This document shows, in pieces, positions 17,157 through 25,940 of a stretch of DNA of 64,000 nt. A program made the translations under genes and the position numbers. The number at the start of each line of letters is the position of its first letter. Positions within the stretch are counted from its first letter, which is position 1. Source of the DNA: Diaminobutyricibacter sp. McL0608 (GTDB lineage Bacteria; Actinomycetota; Actinomycetes; Actinomycetales; Microbacteriaceae); contig NZ_CP154826.1 in the NCBI RefSeq assembly GCF_039613825.1, positions 2,914,001-2,978,000 on the forward strand, written 5' to 3'. The notes below the pieces were generated by a model that saw nothing but the letters and a program-made list of their open reading frames with translations, searched no databases and had not been told where the DNA came from.

Positions 17157-17737
17157 GTGTCAAGACTAGTGACAGATCTCTGGGACGTGTAAAAAAACAC
17201 GCCCGAAATTTACACGTCGAGTCGTCGTGTCAAAACCTTTGCAGTTCGGATTACGGTCCCCCTCGACCCACCGTCCGTGCCCACCGTTTGCCCACAGTTG
17301 AGGAAGATCCAACGAGATCGTCGTGATCTCTATTAGTTCAAAAGGCCCGTAATTCCGCGGATTTTCGCGGGAAACGTCGCTCTGACGCGGGTCTCGGACC
17401 AACTTTAATCCGCGGCTCGTGGATTCGAGCCCCACCGGGCCCCACCCTTACTATCGCTGGGATCGCAAGCCGTCAGCGGTCGAATCGGACGCTGGGTCTT
17501 TGGGATTGCCCAGACTTTGCACACAACTTCTGGATCCCCAAGGCGCCTCAATGTTTGGTGTCTTCGGTCGCATCGGCCGGAGGCGCTCGGACCGGCGCCA
17601 TCCTACTGGCGTGTGGAACGCAAGTACCCCCAAAACGGGTCGAATGGGCTCTTTTGACGGTTCGGCGGTCCAACGTTCTGTAGGCTCAAGCGCCGACTCA
17701 GGAGACGCTGCGAGTCGCGAAAGGTAACCCGAACTGA
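17157..17737. other. Intergenic junction between two islands
   Basis: About 580 bases without a convincing gene. It contains the second tRNA-like repeat at 17404-17511. The stretch before it is relatively rich in A/T. After it come short unmatched sequences up to the CWB2 gene. A promoter for the CWB2 gene should lie in the last 150 bases, but no convincing -35/-10 pair was identified. Confidence 0.5.
17404..17511 (+). repeat. Attachment-site-like repeat, copy 2
   Basis: Starts TTTAATCCGCGG and runs through the T arm (GGATTCGAGCCCCACC) and acceptor 3' half of tRNA-Lys, then continues with the same downstream flank as copy 1. Substitutions and one extra C have accumulated, so it is not a functional tRNA and no 5' half is present. 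It marks the right end of the first island and the left end of the second. Confidence 0.7.
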
Positions 17738-19060
17738 ATGAAAAAGAAGCTGATTGTTCCGATCGTGGCGGCGGCCGTCGTCGTCGCAGGCATCACCGCA
17801 ATGTCGTCACCTGCAAGTGCATCGACGACCACACATGATCGTATTTCGGGCGCGGACCGCTATGCGACCGCGGTCTCGGTAGCGCAGCAGCTGTACCCGT
17901 CGCACGCAGACACGGTCTGGATCGCCTCCGGCGAGAACTTCCCGGACGCCCTTTCTGCGGGGCCCGCCGCAACGATGGAGAACGCTCCGCTGTTGCTCAC
18001 CGCGCACTCATCGCTCCCGGCGTCGGTAGCAACGTACATCAGGGCCCTTAACCCCACGAAGGTCGTGATTGTCGGGGGAACAGGAGCGGTCTCCGCGGCC
18101 GTCGGGACCCAGGTGTGGCAGGCGACGGGCGTCACGCCGAATCGAATTTCAGGCACGGATCGATATCAAACGAGCGAGAAGATCGCTACAACTGTGTGGG
18201 GTGCGAACTCTTTGGCCGGACAACCTGTCTGGTTCGCGTCGGGCGCGGCATTCCCGGATGCGCTGGCGGCGGCCGCGGCCGCCGGCGACGCTCGCGTTCC
18301 GGTGATACTCGTTCCGCCGACCGGCAGCGTTCAGGCTCAGGCCCAGGATGCGCAATCCCTCGGCGCGACCGACTTCAAGATCGCGGGCGGTACCGGTGCC
18401 GTATCTAGCCAGGTCCAGAGCAGCATTGCTGCCTATCTGGGTGGTACCGCACAGCGCTTCGGAGGCTCGGATCGCTATTCAACGGCGAACATGATCGCTG
18501 CCACCTACGGCGCCGTCCCCGGCATCATCTACATCGCTTCCGGCATGAACTTCCCCGATGCGCTCGTCGGTGCACGACTGGCCGCAGGCACCGATCGGAG
18601 GCTCTACCTTTCGGCACCGAGCTACCTTCCCGCATCCGTCTACGCCGCCACGAACGGAAGCGACGTAACCGGAGACGTCGTGATCGGCGGAACTGGCGCC
18701 CTCTCGAACAACGTTGAGAACCTCCTCGCTGCGCCGACACCGCCCACAGGGAGCGAGACGAGTGCTCTCGCAACCGCGAAACAGTACTTCCAATACGGAT
18801 TCCACTTCTCATACCAAGGCCTGATCGATCAGCTCTCGAGCCCGTACGGCGACAAATACTCCGTTGCTGACGCCACATATGCCGCTGACCATGTCGGCGT
18901 GAATTGGAACACCGAGGCCGTCGGCGCAGCCAACAGTTACAAGAGCGCCGGAATGCACTTCTCGGTACAAGGCTTGATCGATCAGCTGTCGAGCGCCTAC
19001 GGCGACCAGTTCACTGTCGCCCAGGCGACCTATGCGGCGAATGTCGTCGGCGCCTTCTGA
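17738..19060 (+). CDS. Secreted protein: three CWB2 repeats plus two Ltp repeats
   Basis: Signal peptide of about 29 residues (KKKLIVPIVAAAVVVAGITA, cleavage near ASA). Three cell-wall-binding-2 repeats follow, each beginning with a DRY motif (RISGADRYATAVSV, RISGTDRYQTSEKI, RFGGSDRYSTANMI) and containing FPDAL. After a Thr/Pro linker the last 100 residues hold two copies of the Ltp-type module: FHFSYQGLIDQLSSPYGD and MHFSVQGLIDQLSSAYGD with A-T-Y-A-A after each. Ltp repeats occur in phage superinfection-exclusion lipoproteins and in actinobacterial surface proteins. The protein probably sits on the cell wall. It is the first gene after the second attachment-like repeat. Confidence 0.88.
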   Translation: MKKKLIVPIVAAAVVVAGITAMSSPASASTTTHDRISGADRYATAVSVAQQLYPSHADTVWIASGENFPDALSAGPAATMENAPLLLTAHSSLPASVATYIRALNPTKVVIVGGTGAVSAAVGTQVWQATGVTPNRISGTDRYQTSEKIATTVWGANSLAGQPVWFASGAAFPDALAAAAAAGDARVPVILVPPTGSVQAQAQDAQSLGATDFKIAGGTGAVSSQVQSSIAAYLGGTAQRFGGSDRYSTANMIAATYGAVPGIIYIASGMNFPDALVGARLAAGTDRRLYLSAPSYLPASVYAATNGSDVTGDVVIGGTGALSNNVENLLAAPTPPTGSETSALATAKQYFQYGFHFSYQGLIDQLSSPYGDKYSVADATYAADHVGVNWNTEAVGAANSYKSAGMHFSVQGLIDQLSSAYGDQFTVAQATYAANVVGAF

Positions 19061-19194
19061 CGCAGGTCACCAGAGTGAAAAGAGGCCCCCGCTTCGACCC
19101 AATGCGGCAGGAAGTGCTGACGTTTGGGTGATCTTTGGGCCTCGCCGTTCTCGCCGGCGCCCAGGGATGCGCCTAGCAAAAGCGCATCGCGGAC

Positions 19195-20193
19195 CTATTT
19201 GTCCCCGCGAGATGTCGCGGCCCAATCTGGGAACCACTCGGCGACGTCGGAGGTCATCGTCACATACTCGACGTGAGAGCCGTCCGCTCGCGCGGTAAGA
19301 ATGTCGGGCGCACGTGGTCCGACGCCATGGCTAAGCGAGAACACGATGCTGCGGCCGTCAGGTGACGGCGACGGATCGGAAGCGAAATACGCTCCGGCGA
19401 CATCAAGCTTGATTTGCGTGATCCCATGACCTTCAGCGTCGATACGCACAAGGTGGCCATCCGGCGTCGACGACAGGAGCGACTTTCCGTCGGGTGACCA
19501 AGCAGCCGATTGGATCTCATCCGGCATCAAGACTCCGTAAGGGGTCACCTGACGTGCGCCCGAGTCATCACGATGCGCAACGAAGAGTGAGACTACGGTG
19601 ATGTCGGGGTCGCTTGTCGGTTTCGTCCGCAGGAATGCAAACCTCGTGCCGTCGGGCGAGAACCCGACCGGGGTGTCGGGGTTGGCGAACGGGTTGGTGG
19701 TCAATCTTCGCGGGTCTCCTCCATCACGTGCACGGAAGGTGGCGATTCCCGGTGAGTCGCCGCCGACAGCGCAGACAATTCGAGAATCGTCGGGGGTCCA
19801 CGCGTTGCAGTACATGTCTGGCGGTTGCGTGGGGAGGTCAAAGAACTTGTAATGGCGTCCGTCCGGGGAGGTGATCGCTGGCCGGAAAGGGAGAAGGTTG
19901 CCGGCTTCGTCGACGCGGAGGATGTTGCTGAGGAGGATTTCGCCCGCGTCGTGGGACCAGACCGGTCGGCCGAAGTCCTCGAGTACCTGCGGGAGTTGCA
20001 GCTCGACTGCTCCAGTCCCATCTGGGTTCGCTACGACGACATGTGCTCCGCCGCCCGGTATCGACGTCGTGTACGCGATGCGCTCATGCCCGTAAGGGCG
20101 GCTTCCTTCTGCATTGGCGGGACCCGCGATTGCACTGACGACCAGTACCGTTGCGATCGTTGACAAAGCGAAGACTCGTGCCGTGCTTCTCAT
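19195..20193 (-). CDS. Secreted TolB/PD40-type beta-propeller protein
   Basis: Signal peptide at residues 1-29 (ALSTIATVLVVSAIAGPANA). The rest is a run of WD40-like PD40 blades: VWSHDAGEILL, AWTPDDSRIVCAV, GFSPDGTRFAFLR, AWSPDGKSLLSS and DPSPSPDGRSIVFSL. Such domains bind protein or glycan partners and are not enzymes. No lipobox, so it is probably released or wall-associated. It points away from the CWB2 gene and ends 134 bases from it. The second propeller protein of this island is at 23.7 kb. Confidence 0.8.
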   Translation of the reverse strand: MRSTARVFALSTIATVLVVSAIAGPANAEGSRPYGHERIAYTTSIPGGGAHVVVANPDGTGAVELQLPQVLEDFGRPVWSHDAGEILLSNILRVDEAGNLLPFRPAITSPDGRHYKFFDLPTQPPDMYCNAWTPDDSRIVCAVGGDSPGIATFRARDGGDPRRLTTNPFANPDTPVGFSPDGTRFAFLRTKPTSDPDITVVSLFVAHRDDSGARQVTPYGVLMPDEIQSAAWSPDGKSLLSSTPDGHLVRIDAEGHGITQIKLDVAGAYFASDPSPSPDGRSIVFSLSHGVGPRAPDILTARADGSHVEYVTMTSDVAEWFPDWAATSRGDK

Positions 20194-20261
20194 AGCTCAC
20201 GAGCGTGCTCTGACCACTATCCGCCGGCAATACGCACAATGCGTACTCATCCAGCAGGCAG

Positions 20262-21065
20262 CTAGGTTGTCGTGCTCCGACTCTCGCTCGCCGTCTGCGC
20301 CCGTTCTTGCGTGATTCCGAGAAGTTGACATGCCCGGACGGCATCGTGCCGATTGTGAACCCCGAGTTTCCGGTAGATATGCTCGGCGTGCTTCTGAGCA
20401 GTCCTTGGCGACATTCCGAGCCGAGCCGCGACCCCACGAGCTCCGACACCCTCCGCCTGAAGTTCGAGCACAAGGATTTCACGCTGCGTGAGGAGGTCGC
20501 CTGTGCCGGTTCGCAAATCAAGGAGGTCCATGGCGACCCTGTGCCTGGCGAATGCGGTCAGCACCGGTGCGATCGCATCGCACACTTCCCTATCCGCGGA
20601 CGACAAATTCGCAGTGCCGCGACCGAATACCCACGCATGTCGTTCCCCGTCCGGGGCCACTCCCAGCGGAACGGGGATTGCGAAGTGATACTGGCGCCCC
20701 CACAATGCGCGCATCATTCGCGCCATCTCGGATTCTAACCACGTCCGTTCGGTGACAAGGTCAGTCACGCTAAATGGCTCATTCGCCCCGTCAACAACTA
20801 GGTGGCGGATGCCGGGATGGCCAGCTACCGCTTGGCTTGTCGGCAATCTCTCGAACGGCAGAGCCTGCCACGCGGAACCGGGGGTGATATGTACGGGTGC
20901 TGTCCATCCCCGCCGCTCGTGCACGTAGAACCCGGCGATGTCAGCACCGACCAACTCCTGCGTGAGCGCGAGAACCAAGGGGAGTCCGTCTGTCCCGAAC
21001 GGGGCAGAAAACGCGGCGTAGGCGACTTCCGTGACCGCTTCCCTTGCCCTCGTGACCCGAATCAT
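20262..21065 (-). CDS. LuxR-type transcriptional regulator
   Basis: C-terminal LuxR helix-turn-helix: LTQREILVLELQAEGVGARG, then LGMSPRTAQKHAEHIYRKLG. The N-terminal 180 residues look like a GAF-type sensory domain (LVLALTQELVGADIAGFYVH), with no phospho-acceptor receiver domain. ATG 21065 is chosen because it follows GGGAGGTGG; an in-frame start 27 codons upstream (21146) is less likely. It lies upstream of, and in the same direction as, the PD40 gene and might control it. The signal is unknown. Confidence 0.82.
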   Translation of the reverse strand: MIRVTRAREAVTEVAYAAFSAPFGTDGLPLVLALTQELVGADIAGFYVHERRGWTAPVHITPGSAWQALPFERLPTSQAVAGHPGIRHLVVDGANEPFSVTDLVTERTWLESEMARMMRALWGRQYHFAIPVPLGVAPDGERHAWVFGRGTANLSSADREVCDAIAPVLTAFARHRVAMDLLDLRTGTGDLLTQREILVLELQAEGVGARGVAARLGMSPRTAQKHAEHIYRKLGVHNRHDAVRACQLLGITQERAQTASESRSTTT

Positions 21066-21382
21066 GGGTGGCACCACCTCCCGCATTTGCCCGCTCAAGC
21101 CTCCTCGGCTGACCGAGGAAGCGCAACACCTGACCAATGCATCCAACGACAGTGCCCGGCCTCACCGCGGCGCCGGGACGCCCCCATACATCACCGAAAT
21201 CAGCACTTCCTGCCGGGGTGGGCTTCGACGGGGGCCTTTTGCGTCACGCTCAGAGGCGATCCGATACCTGGATCGGGCATTGCCGCGCCCGTCGACAACC
21301 AGGAGAATGGCGACGGTGCGGGTTCCACCAACGAACCAGCTGGCTGGCCGCCGAGCGAACACACCATTGGCACAATGAACAG

Positions 21383-21796
21383 GTGGACGTGAACGTGGAG
21401 ATATCTGATTGGGAGCAGGAGTGCTGCGGAAAGCGGATCTCACTCAATCAGGTTGTGACGTGGGAGGTCTTCCTTCGTCCTCGACCGTTCGGGAAAGAGA
21501 CCGACGCCTGGGGCACGGGCCTCACCGAGTTGATCGAAACCCACCACGACATGTTCATAGGCGGCACACAGGTCACGGGACGCGTGACTCGAATTCGAGC
21601 TGTATGGCCAGAGCAAGGAATTCTGGCCGGAGCAGAGACGGTGTCGGACATCGAGCAGATTTGGGGCCCCGGCGACAGCGAAGACGGCTGCGACTACGGC
21701 CGCGAAATCAACCCTGAGTTCTTCGTGGTGACCCTCAGAGTGCCATCTTCAGCAAAGCTCCCAACCAGTCCCGCAGAGCGAAAGACTGACGCGTAG
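21383..21796 (+). CDS. DUF6578-like protein
   Basis: 137 residues from GTG 21383. It starts VNVEISDWEQECCGKRISLN, resembling a family of small actinobacterial proteins with a W-x2-E-C-C-G start, and continues QVVTWEVFLRP. The middle contains TQVTGRVTRIRAVW, a likely beta strand pair. Further GTG codons at 21389 and 21395 are possible starts. No enzyme motif. Isolated gene between divergent neighbours. Confidence 0.6.
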   Translation: MDVNVEISDWEQECCGKRISLNQVVTWEVFLRPRPFGKETDAWGTGLTELIETHHDMFIGGTQVTGRVTRIRAVWPEQGILAGAETVSDIEQIWGPGDSEDGCDYGREINPEFFVVTLRVPSSAKLPTSPAERKTDA

Positions 21797-21844
21797 GGAC
21801 TGCGCCTTTCCGAAACTCGAGCGTCTTCGGCAATGTGCACGGGA

Positions 21845-22693
21845 TCATGTGTAGCGAGGCTCGCGTATTGCGTGGCCCTCGATACCGTCCAGGGTGAGGA
21901 GCTCTCGCACGAGCTCACGCGGACCGGCAACTACCGTGTATGGCGCATCGACTTCGATTGAAAGGCACCAGGTCTCATCCGCGGGCCAGATCAGCTGCGG
22001 CATGATTCCCGTCTCGTCGTCAGGGGCCCATCCGAGGCCTGCACGCCGCGGCCAGTCGGGTCGAGCCAACTCGTCAAGGTTCGTCGCCCCGAGGGCGTAC
22101 CTCCTGTGGGGCAAGTCGAATCGTGGCTCGCCGAATTCTCGAACCTCGCCGCGCCTGGCACGCTTGTATGCGCCGCCGTCGAATTCTGCCATGGCGACAA
22201 GGCGTGGATCAATCGCTTGGTGCCTCGGCTCGCGTGGGTCCGTGACCGGCTCAGAGGCGGGGTTTTTCTCGCCGTCGAACGCGACATACACACTGACGCT
22301 CGAAGCCCCGAACCCCCACCCTTCCCAGACTGCGAGGGTGATATCGTCCGGCCGGGTTGTGTGCGCCCTCAGTGCCGGCACGAACGACGCGAGCAGGGCC
22401 GGATCGATTCGTCCTTCGTCGGGCCAGCGGACTTGCCAGCCGTCGGGCCAGGCATTTGCAGTGTCGTCCAAGGTGATGTCGAGCCACTCGCTCGCGGAAT
22501 CCAATGTCACGTTGTTTCGCGCCGCCACATCGGCCCAGCGCCAGGTGGCCTCCTGATCGTCGTCGAGACGAAACGCGTCCACAGGATTCAGGATGCGAGC
22601 GTATGCGGCCATCCCCGAGGGCACCATCATGCCCAACCCGGGGATGCGCTCCTGCAACCAACGCCCGCGCTGCGGATCGACGAACCAGTCCAT
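21845..22693 (-). CDS. Conserved hypothetical protein
   Basis: 282 residues without signal peptide. It begins MDWFVDPQRGRWLQERIPGL and contains VPSGMAAYARILNPVD, then TLAVWEGWGFG. Near the C-terminus PADETWCLSIEVDAPYTVVA and GPRELVRELL recur in homologues that I recall only as unnamed actinobacterial proteins. The shape suggests a globular cytosolic protein, perhaps of immunity type given the island, but no function can be assigned. Confidence 0.65.
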   Translation of the reverse strand: MDWFVDPQRGRWLQERIPGLGMMVPSGMAAYARILNPVDAFRLDDDQEATWRWADVAARNNVTLDSASEWLDITLDDTANAWPDGWQVRWPDEGRIDPALLASFVPALRAHTTRPDDITLAVWEGWGFGASSVSVYVAFDGEKNPASEPVTDPREPRHQAIDPRLVAMAEFDGGAYKRARRGEVREFGEPRFDLPHRRYALGATNLDELARPDWPRRAGLGWAPDDETGIMPQLIWPADETWCLSIEVDAPYTVVAGPRELVRELLTLDGIEGHAIREPRYT

Positions 22694-22913
22694 CCGACGA
22701 TCATGCCATCTGTGGCATCGGGACCACTGCGCCCGTTACCACTACTGAGCCAAGGTCGGGTCTTACGAGCCCGCCGACGGGCTGTCTCCGTTGGCGTTCC
22801 CCAGACTTCTAGTCCATCGGCCCACCTGTGTGAGCAGAAGTCGAACCAGACGCCGTTCTCGAGCACAAAGCCCTCCTTGGAGGATCGGGCGATGCGCCAA
22901 GGGCGCCTCTATG

Positions 22914-23372
22914 TCACGGCGACGGGTCGGATCTTTCGCCATACCTCGCCAAGCGTGCGCCTGCGATTCCCCGCTGATACCAGGGCCCTGTCAAGCAGCT
23001 CAATTCTTCATCTGTCGCTCGTACAGCGACGACGAACTGCTCCAGGGATCGACTAGGCGTCCTGTCCAATCGAGCGAGGAGTTTCAGCTCAAGCGGTGCA
23101 TTCCAATGTGACCCGACCTCGACCGGGTCGACTAGTCCCGCGCTCGCCACAAGACTCAGAACTTCGGTCGACGTGTTTCGGTTGATCAAGAGCGCAATGT
23201 GCACCTCCGGGTCGGTTGACCTGGCAAGATACAGCGCGAGATCCACGGGAAGGGCCGGATTGAAAGCAAGCACGCGGCGGTCCTCATCGTCGCCGTCTCT
23301 TGCCCAACGCCAAGCATCGATCGGCGAAATTGCTTCATCGCGCAGAAGGTCTTCTCGCTCAGGCGAGTTCAT
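22914..23372 (-). CDS. Hypothetical protein with helical-repeat appearance
   Basis: 152 residues. The pattern VLAFNPALPVDLALYLARST, then HIALLINRNTSTEVLSLVAS, resembles leucine-rich-repeat-variant or HEAT-like modules (a short helix pair with N-x-x-T/L-P turns). It begins MNSPEREDLLRDEAISPIDA. No catalytic motif or membrane segment. Function unknown. The 220 bases between this gene and the next hold nothing recognisable. Confidence 0.55.
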   Translation of the reverse strand: MNSPEREDLLRDEAISPIDAWRWARDGDDEDRRVLAFNPALPVDLALYLARSTDPEVHIALLINRNTSTEVLSLVASAGLVDPVEVGSHWNAPLELKLLARLDRTPSRSLEQFVVAVRATDEELSCLTGPWYQRGIAGARLARYGERSDPSP

Positions 23373-23703
23373 GGTTTATCCGGCTCAGCAATTTCGCCGT
23401 TGTGACTTTCACTCTTCTTGATCCGCTTGGCAAGTTGCTGGATCGCTCATTTTCGAAGATACGACATGAGTGGTCGACGGTGACGCTGCGACAACCAAAG
23501 CTGAGGGTCAACTGGCTCCGACTCCATTGCGTGACGGCGGCAAGCCGCGGATGCGCGGGCGAAGCAGACGTGGCAGCGGGCCGGGTCAGTTGAGGATCGA
23601 ATTTCCCCTTATACTCAATCGCTCGCGGTCGTTCAACGGGCTGTGGCGCGCCCTCCGCATGAGTCGGTGAAGCATCGCCGTCTCACAGGAAGGAGCAGGG
23701 CTC
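23373..23703. other. Intergenic stretch, no gene seen
   Basis: About 330 bases between the divergent hypothetical gene and the propeller-CWB2 gene. Short open frames lack any motif. A Shine-Dalgarno sequence (GAAGGAG) directly precedes the GTG at 23704, so the promoter of that gene should be here, but no clear hexamers were identified. Confidence 0.5.
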
Positions 23704-25842
23704 GTGAGGAATGACGCATTGAGGCGAATCGTGGGTGGGGTCATCCTGGCTACGGTCGCTGCATTGGCGGGCGTTACGGCCGCCGCGCCCGCGCAAGCGG
23801 TTAGCCCGTCCACTCCTGCAACGGCTATTCGCCGACTGACGCTCCCCGATGCGCCGGTAACGGTCGAGACGTTGGCCGATGCTCACGGAAACGTCTGGAA
23901 CCTCGAAGAGCGAGGCATCAGTATGGCGCACGACGGGGTTGTGACGTATTTCCGTGACCCCGCCGGTCGATACAACTGGGGTTTTGCGCTCGACCCGCAG
24001 GGCAACGCGTGGTACACGAATGATGACCAGACGTCTGGCGCGCGTTTCGTGACGAGAATCACCTCTACTGGCCAGAGGACAGATTATGCGGTCAGCCTAT
24101 CCGGCGGCATTTCTGCCGGCCCGGACGGCACCATGTGGTTTATCGGAGCCCAAGGCGGGGTTCTCCGAATCAGCGCGAGCGGTGGGATGACCGCTTTCAG
24201 CACACCTCAGATCACCGAATCCACCTTTTCTTCTGATGGCACTCTCTGGTTCGGTGCCGACACCACGCTCGGATGGATCTCACCATCCCAGGTCTCCGCC
24301 GTTGCCGGAACCGCTGCAATCTCCGAAGCGGGGCACAGCATGATCGTCGCCGTGGACGGTTCGGTATGGTTCGCCGACGGAGGTGGCGTGGGAGAGATCA
24401 CCCCTTCGCATGTTGTGAGTGAGTTTGAGCCGCCCGGCAGTAGCTATATTGCATCGAATCTGGTCCAGGGTTCGGACGGCAATATCTGGTTCGAATGGGC
24501 CACTCTCGGGAAAGTCGCCAAGGTGACTTCGTCGGGACAGTTCACCTCTTTCGATGTCGGGGGCCTGTCCGGCAACATGGTGCTTGGACCCGGCGGTGAT
24601 CTGTGGCTGTCTGACGCTCTGCCGAACCCGGCGCAGGGTCTTACGCAGCTCGACGATGTCGTACGGATCAGCAGCGCTGGGGCCATCACCCGATACCGCG
24701 TATCGATCGATACGATCGCACTCACTCTCACAATGTCGCCGGACGGAACCTTGTGGTTCCAGAGTCAGGACGACGGAAGGAGTTTCACCACAGCGCCCAG
24801 TTTCACGGCGACCATCTCGTCGGACGGCGTGATTCAGAAGCTGGTCGACAACGGCATCTTCGCGGGCGGAGTCGCCTTCGATACCGAAGGCCATGCGTGG
24901 ACACTCGATTACATGGCACGCACCCTTGACGAGTTGCAGCCGATATCGACCTCACGAGTCTCCGGAACGGACCGATTCGGAACGTCCGTTGCGATCGCTC
25001 GGCAGAACTATCCTCAGACCGCGCCTATCGTCTTCGTCGCATCTGGTATCAACTATCCAGATGCATTGTCGGCCGGCCCTGCTGCGGCAGCGATGGGCGG
25101 ACCACTCCTGTTGACCAGCCCCGGGTCGCTGCCGGCGGTCGTCGCTGACGAGATCACGAGTCTCGCTCCCGCGAAGATCGTCGTCGTCGGCGGCCCGGGT
25201 GCCATATCGGACTCCGTTCTGACACAGCTACGCGCCATCGCTCCGACGACTCGCGTGTTCGCGTCCGACCGCTACGGAACCTCCCGCGCGATCGTCCGGG
25301 AATTCTTCCCCAACGGCGCTTCGGCAGCCTATGTGGCGACGGGATCGAACTTTCCCGATGCCCTTTCTGCGGGGGCTGCCGCAGGAGCTCACGGGCAACC
25401 ACTTCTGCTCGTGAACGGCTCGGCAACGACCGTCGACACGGCTACCGCCGACCTGCTCACAAGTCTTGGAGTCAAGCACCTCACTATCGCCGGAGGGACG
25501 GGCTCCGTGTCTGCCGGATTCGCGACCCACCTCAGCGCCATAGCGCCCACGACTCGCGCCGCGGGCGCCGACCGCTTCAGCACAGCAGCAGCCATCAACG
25601 AGGCCGCCTTCTCTGGCTCCCCTGTCGACCGCGCGATGATCGCCAATGGCCTGAATTTCCCCGATGCTCTCGGTGCATCGGCCTGGGCTGCGGCCACGAA
25701 GTCCCCCCTCTTCATTTCAGGGACCAGTTGTGTACCCTCCAGGACAATTGGCGACATCATTGATCTCACTGCGTCGGCTGTCACGATCATTGGAGGCATC
25801 GGGGCCCTTTCCGCCAACGTCGACAACCTCGCGAGCTGCTGA
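23704..25842 (+). CDS. Secreted protein: Vgb-like beta-propeller plus three CWB2 repeats
   Basis: Signal peptide of about 32 residues (VGGVILATVAALAGVTAAAP, cleavage near AQA). Residues 45-405 are a propeller of the virginiamycin B lyase/SMP-30-like type, with repeated blades such as GNAWYTNDD, GTMWFIGAQGG, GTLWFGADT, GNIWFEWATLG, GDLWLSDAL and GTLWFQSQDD. The C-terminal 300 residues hold three CWB2 repeats (RVSGTDRFGTSVAI, VFASDRYGTSRAI, AAGADRFSTAAAI). The propeller is thus anchored to the wall. True lyase activity is doubtful, since the match is to blade shape and not to active-site residues. The stop lies three bases before the third attachment-like repeat, at the island edge. Confidence 0.85.
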   Translation: MRNDALRRIVGGVILATVAALAGVTAAAPAQAVSPSTPATAIRRLTLPDAPVTVETLADAHGNVWNLEERGISMAHDGVVTYFRDPAGRYNWGFALDPQGNAWYTNDDQTSGARFVTRITSTGQRTDYAVSLSGGISAGPDGTMWFIGAQGGVLRISASGGMTAFSTPQITESTFSSDGTLWFGADTTLGWISPSQVSAVAGTAAISEAGHSMIVAVDGSVWFADGGGVGEITPSHVVSEFEPPGSSYIASNLVQGSDGNIWFEWATLGKVAKVTSSGQFTSFDVGGLSGNMVLGPGGDLWLSDALPNPAQGLTQLDDVVRISSAGAITRYRVSIDTIALTLTMSPDGTLWFQSQDDGRSFTTAPSFTATISSDGVIQKLVDNGIFAGGVAFDTEGHAWTLDYMARTLDELQPISTSRVSGTDRFGTSVAIARQNYPQTAPIVFVASGINYPDALSAGPAAAAMGGPLLLTSPGSLPAVVADEITSLAPAKIVVVGGPGAISDSVLTQLRAIAPTTRVFASDRYGTSRAIVREFFPNGASAAYVATGSNFPDALSAGAAAGAHGQPLLLVNGSATTVDTATADLLTSLGVKHLTIAGGTGSVSAGFATHLSAIAPTTRAAGADRFSTAAAINEAAFSGSPVDRAMIANGLNFPDALGASAWAAATKSPLFISGTSCVPSRTIGDIIDLTASAVTIIGGIGALSANVDNLASC

Positions 25843-25845
25843 ACT

Positions 25846-25894
25846 GGATTCGAGCTCCACCGGGCCCACGCAGTAGATCATTGGGATCCCAGCC
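25846..25894 (+). repeat. Attachment-site-like repeat, copy 3 (short)
   Basis: GGATTCGAGCTCCACCGGGC followed by CCAC and then TGGGATCCCAGCC repeats the T arm and 3' end of tRNA-Lys and part of the downstream flank found in copies 1 and 2. The 5' part present in copy 2 is missing. It lies directly after the CWB2 gene and before genes of ordinary chromosomal type, so it probably marks the right end of the accessory region. Confidence 0.6.
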
Positions 25895-25940
25895 CCATCA
25901 CCACCCGTTCCGGACGCCGCGGTAGTGGGAAGATGTCGAC

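Noticed and set aside
19061-19194. Possible gene in the gap between the CWB2 and PD40 genes
   Set aside because: Short frames only, continuing out of phase from the CWB2 gene; the gap is better read as a convergent 3' region.
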